Shown piece by piece: positions 23,025-34,700 of a stretch of 64,000 nt of DNA. This DNA comes from Chelydra serpentina. Lineage: Eukaryota; Chordata; Testudines; Chelydridae. Under the pieces are notes generated by a model that saw only the letters and a program-made list of their open reading frames with translations, was not told the origin of the DNA and ran no database searches. The stretch is from positions 18,709,501 through 18,773,500 of the forward strand of contig JBAIAC010000027.1 of assembly GCA_037349315.1 (NCBI GenBank), in the 5' to 3' direction. Numbering within the stretch: the first letter of the stretch is position 1; each line of letters starts with the position of its first letter. Made by a program: the position numbers and the translations under genes.

Positions 23025-23135
23025 TAATAATGCTTACCTCTTAAGGCACCAAGAAGCTTAGTGAATATTTGTAAAGCACTTTGAGATCCTCAGGTGAAAG
23101 GCACACGAGGAAGGCAAAGTATTATTATTATTGTC
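23025..23135 (+). mobile_element. MIR-like SINE, 3' part split by the LTR element
   Basis: Continues the MIR interrupted at 20818: 'taataatgcttacctcttaa' then 'tgtaaagcactttgagatcc'. Removing the LTR element and one duplication copy restores an uninterrupted MIR order. Confidence 0.8.
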
Positions 23136-24959
23136 CTCGATTCATGGGTGAATCTTGTATTGATCCCAGTGGGAATCCCAAGTGCACTTGTAAGGCAATA
23201 CAGGGCCCTGCTTTTGGAAAGGTTCCCCCAAGATTGCTCTGCTTTTTATATGCAATGAGCAACATGCCACCCCCATTCTGTTCACAAAATTCTTGTTGAA
23301 TTCAAAGAGAAATGGAATATCGCATGAATTGTGTCAAAGTCCCTAATCAGACCATTTCCTCCTTTTTCATGAAGTTACCGGGGCCAAATACTCAGCTGAT
23401 GTACATTTGATTTACTTCAGCTCAGGATCTGGGCCGCAGTTGCCTGCACATTATGGCAGATATATTTTAAGCTTGTCATTATTATTGTTAAACCAGTAGC
23501 CATCAATGCATTTGAAATAGGAAGTTACTTGAAACAACAAGAGCGGAAAGAAATATAATAATGGATTCAGATGGTGGGCTTGTTTTTAACCAACATGCCG
23601 GTGCTAGAGATGCCCTGTGATATCAGGAAAGAGACCTATAGAGACCACCCATAGTGTCTGGATACCCATGAGTGCTCTGTGTAATTTATGTGTGAATTGT
23701 CTTTATTGTTATAACTCTTGGAAATAATATATGAGGTGATTATTAATAATGCTGCTTGTTCCAGTTATCCATTGTATTCCTAAGCCTTTGATCACTATAT
23801 AACTCTCAGTGTTTGTGCAACAGAGACATCCCAAAAACCCTTCTTCTGGTTCAGTAACTCTTCTGTTTCAATGGGGATATGCAGAGTGATCCATTTATAG
23901 CAATGACGCCTATAACCCAGGGATGATATAGCTTACTAGACGAACCCTTTGTTGCACTTTACATGGGAGAAATTGTTTCCAAAACAACCTATTTTTCCTT
24001 TGGGTCGTTAGAAATTCCTAACTTTGGACCTATGTCTAGGCTTTCCAAGAGAGGATTAAATAAGAAACATGAGTTCATAAAGACAAGAATGCAAGAGTTT
24101 GCATGGTATCTGTTAATTAGAGCTGGTGGGAATTTTTAGCATTTTTAGAATGCTGATTTACAAAAATGTGGAATTTTTTTGCAAAAAAATGTTCTGGATT
24201 TTTAAATTTCTGTTAATTAAAGGAGGCAGCAGGAAATAGGACAGTCAGGTCCAGAGGTGAACAGTCAGGTCCAGGCAGTAGGACAAGTGAGGTCCAGATG
24301 TGGTCAGCTGCATATTTAAGATTGTGAACGCCGGGGGGGGCAGGGGAGGGGGGAAAATTGGGTCAGGAATGCTGTTCAAGCATGTGCTGAGTGATTTGAT
24401 TGGACAGCTCACCCATGTTGTTTTTTCAGGTGGCCTCAGCAAGATCTAGATCTGAACTGTATTCAGTGAGGATGATAGGAACATTCATAACCCTTTGAGC
24501 AGGTAATACTAGGTGGAACAGTGCTTCCATCTCAATGGACTAGCGATTCAGTGAGAATTTCAATACACCCTCTACAAGAGTCTTAAGGCTGCAGGGTTCA
24601 AACTGACTTGAGAGATGTGTGAGAGGCACCGTCTTCCACCCTAATTGCAATGGGTCGGTGTTCGGATATTTTACACTTTCCATTAACCATACAGTTGTCA
24701 CGTGTTCCATTTTCATTATGTGCTGTTGCTGTCATTAGAAACACATTAACAACCCCATTGTGGGTATGAGATGTGGTATGGGATCACTGAGTCTGAAAAC
24801 TACCGCCCTGGGTTATGTTGCTTCGGCTGTTGTTGAGTGCTTGATTGACCAACCCATCGGTTCCCCACAAGATGGTGGGTCTAAGAACAAGGGGAAGGAA
24901 TATGGTGGCAGCCCAGTGAAAACAACAAATATGGAAGAGAGAAAGAGGCATCATAAAGG
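23136..24959. other. intergenic, no supported gene
   Basis: AT-rich DNA without recognisable exons. A short degenerate A/T block (about 24120-24220) resembles the AAAATTTT-type repeat seen elsewhere in the window. Confidence 0.5.
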
Positions 24960-25772
24960 ACTGGGCCAAAAGAAATCTGATGAGGTTCAACAAGGACAAG
25001 TGCAGAGTCCTGCACTTAGGACTGAAGAATCCCATGCACTGCTACAGACTAGGGACTGAGTGGCAGGGCAGAAGTTCTGCAGAAAAGGACCTAGGGGTTA
25101 CAGTAGACAAGAAGCTGGATATGAGTCAACAGTGTGCCCTTGTTGCCAAGAAAGCTAACAGCATTTTGGGCTGTATAAGTAGGAGCATTGCCAGCAGATT
25201 GGGGGACGTGATCATTCCCCTCTGTTCGGTATTGGTGAGGCCTCATCTGGAGTACTGTGTCCAGTTTTGGGCCCCACACTACAAGAAGGATGTGGAAAAA
25301 TTGGAAAGAGTCCAGCGTAGGGCAACAAAAATGATTAGGGGGCTGGAGCACATGACTTATGAGGAGAGGCTGAGGGAACTGGGATTATTTAGTCTGCAGA
25401 AGAGAAGCATGAGGGGGGATTTGATAGCTACTTTCAACTACCTGAAAATGGATTCCAAAGAGGATCAATCTAGACTGTTCTCAGTGGTAGCAGATGACAG
25501 AACAAGGAGTAATGGTCTCAAGTTGCAGTGGGGGAGGTTTAGGTTGGATATTAGGAAAAACGTTTTCACTAGTAGGGTGATGAAGCACTGGAATGGGTTA
25601 CCTAGGGAGGTAGTGGAATCTCCTTCCTTAGAGGTTTTTAAAGTCAGGCTTGACAAAGCCCTGGATGGGATGATTTAGTTGGGGATTGGTCCTGCTTTGA
25701 GCAGGGGGTTGGACTAGATGACCTCCTGAGGTCCCTTCTAACCCTGATATTTTATGATTCTATGATTCTATG
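24960..25772 (+). mobile_element. CR1 LINE 3' end with 232-codon open frame
   Basis: 5'-truncated CR1. The open frame 24980-25678 encodes the C-terminal part of ORF2, downstream of the reverse-transcriptase catalytic core, with the conserved blocks [37 protein letters not shown] and [19 protein letters not shown]. It is followed by the short 3' UTR 'gagcagggggttggactaga' and an ATTCTATG-type tail. It lacks the RT active site and cannot move by itself. Confidence 0.92.
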
Positions 25773-27579
25773 GAGGGGATCTCTCTGAACAAGAAAAATC
25801 CTACCAGGCCCGTGAACATGTTCTTTCCCCACCAGTCAGGAAGTAGGATGAATTTGCAGGATTGGTGTTTTCATTGCACAGCTCATCACGCGTATGTCAT
25901 CCCCTTGGCAACCTACACCTAAAACCAAGGCCCCCCCCCTTTAAAGTGTAATAATGGAGACAAGAACTAGATTAAGTCCCGGTGTGAGCAGGAAGAAGGG
26001 GAAGGCACTGAGAATTGTATCAGCTTAATGCCAGGGCTGTATTTGTCCCTGGGATAGGAACTGAGTAGCAGCATTTTTTGCTCCCACCCCGTCTGCTAAC
26101 ATTATGAAAAGAGTATAGTAGCCTTCTCCTGTAGCTCAGAGGCAACAGGAGTTCTGATCCACCATCGCTCCAACAGAGGTGAGAATAATGATAAACATAG
26201 GTGGTATGACCATTGCTCATCCTTGGTACAACCCTTGAATGTCACTGGAACTGAAGCTGGAAGTTTTGGTACAAATATTTTTTATTAACAAACTAAAATG
26301 TTAAGTCCTGATCCTGCATGTACTTAGCTTTATGTACATGAATAACCCGTAGAGTTCAATGGCATGACTAGCAACTATAACGTTAGGCAAACGTGTAAGT
26401 TACCAGATAAGGTGCTTAGGTTATCCCTCCTCCATTGGCCCTCTGAATGTTCATTTGAAGTGTCCCGTTTGTTCTACTTTGTCTGTTGATAGAGAATTTC
26501 TTGAGAAAGTTTTGGGATCATCTATATTTTAGAAACAGAAACATGGATAAATATTTATTTTAAATGATTTTTGTAATAAATGAAATAAAATTGAACACTG
26601 AATAATCACATGCTTAAAAATGCCTTCAAAGCAGGGAACCTAAAATAGATGTTGTGTTTCACTTCCTAGTCAAGGAAAGAACACACAATGCTGTTGGTTT
26701 ATCTGTCTATTTCAATCACTGTAGTATCTGAGCACCTCACAAACATTGCTGAATTTATCCTTACAATACCCCAGCGAGCTATAGAAATATTATTATCCCC
26801 GTTTTACCATTGGGGAAACTGAGGTACAGGAAAATCAAGTGACTTGTCTAAGACGACTCAGGGAACCTATTGCATAGCTGGGAATTCAACTTTGAACCCC
26901 AGTACAGCGTCATAACCACAAGACCATCCTTCTTTTCTTGCTGTCTTTCCCTCTGGAGTATGAAGGTATTTAACAGCTTTATCCTGTGCAGCAGCTGAAG
27001 TAATTGTAGTAAGGAAGATCCTTGCTGCTGAATTCCTTTAAAAATTGGGGATGGAAAAAGACAGCAGTTGAGCCATTCCCTCAAAGCTGCCTTTAAAATA
27101 TCTAACCAAAATACAGGACATATCTTCTCAGTGTCAGTGAAGGCAGCCAAAGGATGATACATTGCCCAGATAGAACAGAAGCACAGTATGAACTAGACCA
27201 TAGAAATTAGACATTGAAAATAGCCGTTAATCTTTCCTGCCCAACTAATGCAGGATACATTAATGAACCAAAACAATATATACACAGAACGTGATTGCCG
27301 TGATGCACTGCCCTTTGCGTGAGTGTCTTTATCACCCTGAAGCATTTCTAAGAAATGCCTACAATTTCCTACTTCTGACAATGCGTCTTTATTGACTGCA
27401 TGCTTTGAATTCTGCTCGCTTCCAATTTTGTTCCAGACTTAGCTATGAATTTTTCAGTGAAGCCAACCAAGACAATCAGCACCCTGGAGAGACCTCAGAA
27501 CTTTAGCATATTCGTGGAATATCCTCTTGGTATTGATACCTCCTCATCAGTTATTGGGAGTGGACCACATCCACCCTGA
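25773..27579. other. intergenic, no supported gene
   Basis: Nothing recognisable except an antisense MIR-like SINE (26705-26935). Confidence 0.5.
26705..26935 (-). mobile_element. MIR-like SINE, antisense
   Basis: The plus strand has 'ttattatccccgttttacca', 'ggggaaactgaggtacagg' and 'tgacttgtctaagacgactc', the reverse complement of the MIR core order. Confidence 0.75.
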
Positions 27580-27770
27580 TTAAATTGGCCTGGTCAACAC
27601 TGGTTCTCCACTTGTAAGATAACTCCCTTTTCTTCATGTGTCAGTATATTTATGCCTGTATCTGTAATTTTCACTCCGTGCATCCGAAGTAGGTTTTTTA
27701 CCCATGAAAGCTTATGCCCAAATAAATCTGTTAGTCTTTAAGGTGCTACTGGACTCCTCGTTGTTTTCAT
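27580..27770 (+). mobile_element. Penelope-like 3' tail fragment
   Basis: Shares the tail 'catgaaagcttatgcccaaa', 'taaatctgttagtctttaag' and 'gtgctactggactcc' with the 3' end of the Penelope-like element at 53331-54351. No coding part is preserved. Confidence 0.6.
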
Positions 27771-28144
27771 GGAACAAGACTACTTGGGAGGAAGGATCTT
27801 TTAAGAATGAAATGAAATGATTTAGCTAATCAGCTAAACATTCACTTGCAGTGATTTCTGTTAGTTTATGACCAGGTCTCACGAGATAGGTCAGTGGAAT
27901 ACCTTGACAAACATAGCCATGTTGAATGAGTGTTGTAAATATACAGAACCAACAAAAATGGAGAAGAGCCGTCACAGACATATATTTAATTTAAATGCGT
28001 TGGATACAGATTAATTTCCTTTGTTCAGAACTACAAGCTCCTTGATAAATAGTCTGAAAGTAGAGCTGGTTGGAAAGGTCAGGGTTCTTTTCACAGGAAA
28101 TGTTGAGGCTTTGGTAAAATATTTCTGCTGAGACCCAAGACATT

Positions 28145-28335
28145 TTGATTGTGAAATGCATCTCCCATGACACACCACTGTCTCCCTTCTTGGAGAGGGT
28201 AGTTGGCACATCCTGGAAGTCACATGTTGGAGATGCATCATGGGAGATGAAGTCTGACTGGGGAGCCTGGCCTCTAGAGAATAGGCGTTTGAGACACTTG
28301 AATTATAACTCCCACAAGGCACCATGGCATGGCAG
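28145..28335. repeat. inverted-repeat element with ZNF143-like motifs
   Basis: 'atgcatctcccatgacac' near 28156 is mirrored by 'gatgcatcatgggagatgaa' near 28232, and a third related motif 'ataactcccacaaggcacca' follows at about 28304. The motif resembles the ACTACAATTCCCATGATGC site known from ZNF143/SBS promoters and from some amniote DNA transposons. It is probably a MITE-like remnant. Confidence 0.5.
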
Positions 28336-28370
28336 TATTTCACAATATTTCAACTTTTAGATTAAATATT

Positions 28371-29190
28371 CCAGTTTCTGGCCATAGCAAAATTTTCTGT
28401 GCCAAGCCAATACTTTTTGCAAACAATTCCATTTTGTTGAAAAATAGTTTGTGGAAATTTTTCACCCGGCCCTCTCTGAAAGGGTGTTTTTTCTAGTGTT
28501 GCTGTAGCTTCTGTAATGTCTTTAGAAAGATGGGTTTGAAACTTTTTACAGTAATTCTCCTCCATGACTCATCACCAATCACACCCCTCCTCCTCTTTCA
28601 GGAAGGGTAAAACAGCTCTCTCTGCAGGGTTCATTATCAGGAGGCAATTTAGTGATTGTTTCAAGTGGCATGAGAATGAGGCAGTCGGAGATTAGAATCC
28701 GAGTCGGAAGCAGATGTCTGGAGAAAGGGTTGGAGATCTATGTCTTATACCTGTTGGAAACTAATTTTTCTGGATTTAAAGTTTGAAGGCAAGCTTCCCA
28801 TGATACAGGGGGGCCTTCTTTAGGGCTCTGTGTCTGACAGGATAGCTGGAGGGTGCATGGATCTGGGGAAGTGGGTTAATGTGGCAGTTATCTGGAAATA
28901 CACAGCACCATTATCAGGTCCCACTTGCTGAAGAGGGCCTTAAAGGAGCTCAGACCTCCTCTGTGTTCATTAGCCTCCATGCATTCAGTGGTGGCTGTGT
29001 GCAGCTATAGAAACCCCACATGAACAGAGATAGCCCTCTGTAGAGCAGGAAGGCCAGCTGTGAATAGGGAGGGCAGGGTAAGTGCAAAACCTGAAAGGAG
29101 GAATAGACAAACGGGGGATGACAATTCTTTGGCATGGTCTCTCATCTGCTCAGGTGCTGGTTAATCGAGCATGGAGATGCACTTGTAGAA
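28371..29190. other. intergenic, no supported gene
   Basis: No exon or named repeat recognised, apart from a short T/G-rich degenerate block near 28370-28470. Confidence 0.4.
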
Positions 29191-29279
29191 AGATATGGTG
29201 AGCTGTCTGTGGGAATGTCCTTGCCCTGATGGTCCCCTGGCCATTGAGGGGGAGGCAACTGAGCTATCAGGTGAACCTG

Positions 29280-29993
29280 ATGGCCCTGAAGGTTCCGTGG
29301 CAGTTGGTGGTAGTGATGATGCGGGGGGTGGGGGGTGGGAGGTAAGTTGGCAGGTGGAACGTGGTGGCCCTGAAGGTTCCGTGGCAGTTGGTTGTAGTGA
29401 TGATGGGGGGCGGGGTGGGGAAGGTAAGTTGGCAGGTGAAATGAGGTGGCCCTGAAGGTTCCGTGGCAGTTGGTGGTAATGATGATGCGGAGAGGGTGGG
29501 GGAGGTAAGTTGTCAGGTGGAATGAGGTGGCCCTGAAGGTTCCGTGGCAGTTGGTGGTAATGATGATGCGGAGGGGGTGGGGGAGGTAAGTTGTCAGGTG
29601 GAATGAGGTGGCCCTGAAGGTTCCATGGCAGTTGGTGGTAATGATGATGGGGGGATGGGGGGAAGGTAAGTTGTCAGGTGGAACGTGGTGGCCCTGAAGG
29701 TTCCGTGGCAGTTGGTGGTAGTGATGATGGGGGGATGGGGGGAAGGTAAGTTGTCAGGTGGAACAGGGGGATCCTGAAGGTTCCGTGGCAGTTGGTGGTA
29801 GTGATGATGCGCAGGGGGTGGGGGGGAGGTAAGTTGTCAGGTGGAACGTGGTGGCCCTGAAGGTTCCGTGGCAGTTGGTGGTAGTGATGATGGGGGGATG
29901 GGGGGAAGGTAAGTTGTCAGGTGGAACAGGGGGATCCTGAAGGTTCCGTGGCAGTTGGTGGTAGTGATGATGCGGGGGGCGGGGGGGAGATAG
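29280..29993 (+). repeat. minisatellite, ~82 bp unit, nine copies
   Basis: Each unit runs 'ccctgaaggttccgtggcag', 'ttggtggtagtgatgatg', a G-rich spacer of variable length, then 'ggtaagttgtcaggtggaa'. Units differ by point changes and in the length of the G run (about 79-83 bp). Two sub-variants alternate in the right half (GTGGTGGCC against AGGGGGATC endings), suggesting a higher-order pair. The last unit is interrupted at about 29992 by an insertion. Confidence 0.93.
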
Positions 29994-31258
29994 GGTTGCC
30001 AACTTTCTAATTGCTGAAAACCATACACCCCGCCCCCTGCTCACTCCTCTTCCCCTTCCCTCCATTGCTTGGTCTCCACCCCCCGCCCATCCACTCACTC
30101 CCCTGCCTCCCGGGACTCACCTGCTGCCTGCAGAGCCAGGCTGGGCGGAGATGACGCGGAGCCTGCCCGCCTGCCAATCAGAGCACAGCGGGGGTCAGTC
30201 CCTGGAGCAGGGGGCCAGGGCAAGGAGGGATTGTCCTTGTAGTGAGGAGCTAGGACTGGGGCAATTGGGACATGGTGGGGGTCGGTTTAAGGTTTTGTGG
30301 GGCCCTGGGCCAGAGCAAGTGTGGGGCTCCCTCCCCACACCTTCCGCCTGCAGCCCCACCCACGGCCCCACACTGTTTCTGCCCCTTCCCCCTGTGGCCC
30401 TGCCCCCATTCCACCTATGGCCCCGCCCCATTCTGCCCCCCCCCCCACTGTGGCCCAGGACCTCTGTCCCCCCGACCCCTGCCAGGGCCCAAGGATGCAG
30501 CAGGGAGTGAGAGCTCCCCCAGCCCCGAGGCCATGGCAGGGAGCCAGAGCTCCTCCAGTCTTAGGGCTGCAGTGGGGGTCTGGGCACTGTGGCTTCCCCC
30601 TGCCTGCCCTGCGCTTCTGCGGGGGGCCAGGGTTGGGGCACTGGGGCTTCTCCTGCCCTGCCCGCCCACTGGGTGCTGCTGCTGGGGAGCGGAGCATGGT
30701 CGGGGCCCCGCACAACCCAGGGAAGGCGCAGCTCTGCCCGGGGGAGGTGCCAGCCCTTTTGTTTCCTGGGGGCTGGGTGGGAGGGGATTATTGCCCTGTC
30801 TGCTGCCACAGCACTGGGGCTCCAGCAGTGGGCGCCTTCTGCCCAGGGGGACCCTGCCCTGTGAGGGGCACTTCCCCATTACTCATTGCAGCGCGGGGGT
30901 GAAGACCCATTCCTTGGGGCTGTGTCCTGTTCGCCCCAGGGAGCTCCTCTCTCCTTCCCCCAGCCCAGGGGCAGCACCGCCCAAGTTGGCCGGGACAAGA
31001 TGCCAGGTGCTTGGTGTTGCTCCAGGCTCCCCAGCCATCCGTGTGCCGAGGGGGCATCCCCACCCCAGGGCACCTCCTGCCCCAGGATTGTTCCTCCTGC
31101 CCCCGCCAATGAGGGGTACCTTGGCCCTAGTGCACTCCCCGGCCTAAGGGTGGGCATTGCTGCCTACTGCAGCCAACTGGACTTTTCTGACTGAACACTG
31201 CCAGGTTCCCTTTTAGCCCAGATGTTCCAGTCAGAAACCAGACACCTGGCACCGGTAG
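29994..31258. mobile_element. ~1.26 kb GC-rich insertion splitting the minisatellite
   Basis: Begins TAGGGTTGCCAACTTTCTAA and ends ACACCTGGCACCGGTA. The ends are imperfectly inverted (GGGTTGCCA against TGGCACCGG), and a TA is present on both sides, which would fit a TA-targeting DNA transposon or derivative. The interior is C/G-rich and has long frames on both strands without recognisable domains; I do not call these genes. Class uncertain. Confidence 0.5.
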
Positions 31259-31261
31259 TGG

Positions 31262-31540
31262 GTGATAAGTTGTCAGGTGGAACATGGGGGCCCTGAAGGT
31301 TCCATGGCAGTTGGTGGTAGTGATGAGGGGAGGGTGTGGGATAAGTTGTCAGGTGGAACATGGGGGCCCTGAAGGTTCCATGGCAGTTGGCGGTAGTGAT
31401 GAGGGGAGGGTGTGGGATAAGTTGTCAGGTGGAACATGGGGGCCCTGAAGGTTCCATGGCAGTTGGTGGTAGTGATGATTGGGTGGGGTGTGGGATAAGT
31501 TTTCAGATGGAACATGGGGGCCCTGCAAGTTCCATGGCAG
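31262..31540 (+). repeat. minisatellite, ~75 bp variant, four copies
   Basis: Continues the array beyond the insertion with the same core ('ccctgaaggttccatggcag', 'ttggtggtagtgatgagg'), but with a shorter G-rich spacer and GGATAAGTTGTCAGG in place of GGTAAGTTGTCAGG. Units are closely similar to each other; the last is degenerate. Confidence 0.92.
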
Positions 31541-32136
31541 TTAGGAATGACAATTCAATTGAGGAGATTAGAATGAGTAGGAAAGGGATTGGGCATCACT
31601 GTGTTCTGAGCTCCAGCACCTATGGCTTGAGCCAAAACCCAATAAAGTGGATGGCAGTCTTTCTATTGACTTTGGATCAGAGCCATAGTGGCCTGTCCTA
31701 AATTGGCCAACTGGGGATTACACCACCCAGCAGATTAAGAGGATCCTTCAGAAATTACTCTAAAAAAATCTAAATGCAAATGACCTCCCTTTTTCTGAAC
31801 ACCGGAGGATAGAATTCTCTATTAAATTCTATGGGATGGTTCATTAAAAACCTACAGAAAGAGGATTCTAGAGGACTCGTCCCTAAGTAGCAACACAGGA
31901 TTACAGAGACATCAGTGATGTTCCGTCACCCTTCATCTAGTGTTCCAAGCTTGTAAGGGCCTCACAGTGGGGTCTTCAATACAACAGGGTCTTCAATCAG
32001 CTCAGGTGGTGAGGGCGTGTTTCATGTAGGTGAAAGGCTGGGCTGGCATAGCCCAGGGAACCTGTGCCTCAATTAGTGCCAGTTATACCCAACTTGTAAT
32101 GAATCCAACAACTGCTTCTATTAACCAGGCTGTCAT

Positions 32137-32327
32137 TCATAGAATCATAGAATATCAGGGTTAGAAGGGACCTTAGGAGGTCATTTAGTCCAACCCCCTG
32201 CTCAAAGCAGCAGGACCAATCCCCAATTTTTTTGCCCCAGATCCCTAAATGGCCCCCTCAAGGATTGAACTCACAACCCTGGGTTTAGCAGGCCAATGCT
32301 CAAACCACTGAGCTATCCCTCCCCCCA
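32137..32327 (-). mobile_element. Cry I-type SINE, antisense
   Basis: tRNA-like head and CR1-like tail as in the copy at 12124. A short CATTCA direct repeat flanks it, which may be the target duplication. Confidence 0.85.
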
Positions 32328-33689
32328 TTCACAGGCTCCAGGCCTAGCTCTTCGGAGGTCTTGCCCGGTTGGGTTAAGGAGCTAGGTCCAGGCTGCGGTC
32401 TGGCTGGGGGAATTTTGTCCCCCTAGGTTTCCCTATCCTCATTTTAAAATTCTCCTCAGGAACCATCTTCTCTCAGGTTCTCCAGAGTGGAGCTGTGTGC
32501 TCACTATTCCTGCATGTGATCATTGACTCCAGGCTGGGGTTGTTACATAGCTAGTGTTTTCAAATTCTCACAAGGCCACGCCATGTGGTGTAGAGGGGCA
32601 TCACGGTCCCTTCACATCCAGCTAGAAACCAGGTCACGCCAAAAAACAGTGGGTCGGATGCCCCCCGTCTTTCATCCCATTTGCAGCTGTGCACAGTTAC
32701 TGTAAACCACCAGCAACAGCAGCCCCTTATCCAGCTGCAAATGACACTCCACGCTGGCTGTAGCTGTGGAGAATCAGGCTCAGACAGTGTTTCTGCCTTT
32801 ATACACAAGGTGCGATTTTTAGTGCTGCCCGTCTAGTGGCTCAACACAAACCTCACAGCCTATACCGCCTTCTTACTTGATTGTAGGATTATGGCTTTTT
32901 GGGCAGCTCGTAAAGTGTTCTTAAATCCCAATGATCATTCACATTTTTCTGATTGAATTCTTCCTCCCAGCTGATCTGGCTCATAATTGTTTTCAGCTTT
33001 GTAAAACTGACCTTTTTAAGAGAGAGAGAGCGCGAGAGATAAATGTCAAGGTGTCAAGCCAGCTGTGCTTTACCAGGCAAAACTCCACTATCCTTCCTCT
33101 TGGGTATGATTGAAACCGGACAGAAATAATTTCTGCTGAGTAAAAAAGGTACCATCTTCATTCAATCTAAAACTATTCTTTAAAATCAGTTCCTTCTCCA
33201 CACAGGGTATGTCTACAGTGCAAATAAAACCCCCCAAAACTGTTCTTAACTTGGGTTAGTTCAAAATTACAATGCCTTTTGGTTTGATTTCAAGCTACTG
33301 CAGTTTCACTGTAACCACCTAAAAGATCTGTGCTTTATTTTTAAATCTAACCTGGTGGATTCAACATTAGATTGATTTCTGGTCAAAAGGAAAAAACCAA
33401 CCAATATCATTAATTTGCCTTAGTAAGAAATTGCTGAGATTGAGGAGATGGAATGAGATTATTTGAAAGCAAAACAAAACTGTAGGAAGTTGCTGGATTT
33501 TGGAAAGTTCATGAGTATTTGATTGGATCTTTATATGGGTATCAAACGAGCTAGAGTTACCATAATTAATGACACAAAAATGTGTGTGGAGGGGATATTA
33601 AACCTCATGTATCAGGATTTAAGACAACCTCTAATTTGTAGAGACCAGGATCAGATCAAATGCAAGGTGGGTGGAGCAGCAGATTATCC

Positions 33690-33800
33690 CACATCTGCTA
33701 CTATGGGGTTTTTGCATCTTCTTCTGAAGCAGCTGTCCGAGACAGGATACTAGACTAGCTGGACTTTGGTTCTGGCAATTCCTACATTTCTAGAAGCAGA
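33690..33800 (+). mobile_element. CR1 3' tail fragment
   Basis: 'tctgaagcagctgtccgaga' and 'caggatactagactagctgg' resemble the CR1 3' UTR family also seen at the end of the 48950-50258 copy. Confidence 0.5.
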
Positions 33801-34484
33801 GCTGCTCATGCTGGTCACTTGGTGATGGTGAGAAGTGTGGATATAAGAAAGCAATCAGACATCGCAGGAAAATGACAGAGACGTAGGTACAGAACAAGGG
33901 GAAATGCACCTGATTTTAATCTGATTTCAGATAATGGGGTTTGTAGTGTGTTACAGGCTTTACAGACACATTGGGAATCTCCAACAAGAAATCCAAGGGG
34001 AAGTGGAAAACCAAGTCCAAGAAACCTCCAAACGAAACAGGTCAGATGGAGAACATCTGGGGGGCAGGGATGGGAGGGAATAGAGACTCCTAATTAGAGG
34101 TTTTCACGTCACTGTACATTTCCTCCAATGTAGAACAACAAGTACAGTGTAGAGAGAAATGTGGCTCTCTCCTGAGCCCTCCCAGGGAAGACACTCACCA
34201 GGAAGATTTGGGAACAATTTTCCTACCAAGGAAGCACAGTTGTGTGTGTAAAAATGTATATGGGGAAATGTTCCTTCTTAGAACCTTGTTTAAAGAAAGA
34301 GAACGGTAACACTTTGTATTAAAGGTATTTTTAGAAGTAGGTTAATTCATAAATAATTATGTGATTAGTTATTACGATATTTATTAAGAGCTTAGTTATA
34401 AATGATATTGCACTTGTCGTCTTCGCCCTCCTGTTTTGTGGCTTCACAGCCCAATACTGACACCAGCCAATATTACCTGGGGGT

Positions 34485-34700
34485 CTGAGCATGGGCTTGG
34501 AAGCCTGGAATTCCTCAATTCGAATTCCAGCTCAGCCACTAGCTCTTTCTGTTGCTTCAGGCAAATCACTTGAGCTTTCTACCTTATTTCCCCACCTGTA
34601 AAATAACTACCCACCACTGGACGATTGTGAGGATTCAGTGTTTGTAGCTGTAGTTCACTCTGAAGCTGAAAAATGCTACATAAATGCCTATGAGTCACTA
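34485..34700 (+). mobile_element. MIR-like SINE
   Basis: Sense MIR order: 'gaattccagctcagccacta', 'aggcaaatcacttgagcttt', 'ccccacctgtaaaataacta', 'attgtgaggattcagtg'. Diverged. Confidence 0.75.

Noticed and set aside
30272..31147. Long plus-strand frame of 291 codons and several overlapping frames on both strands
   Set aside because: They lie inside the GC-rich insertion, overlap each other in most frames, are dominated by Pro, Gly and Ala, and show no domain. Base composition explains them.
29280..31540. CRISPR-like repeat-spacer arrangement
   Set aside because: Whole ~80 bp units are repeated head to tail without unique spacers, and the context is a vertebrate nuclear genome. This is a minisatellite.
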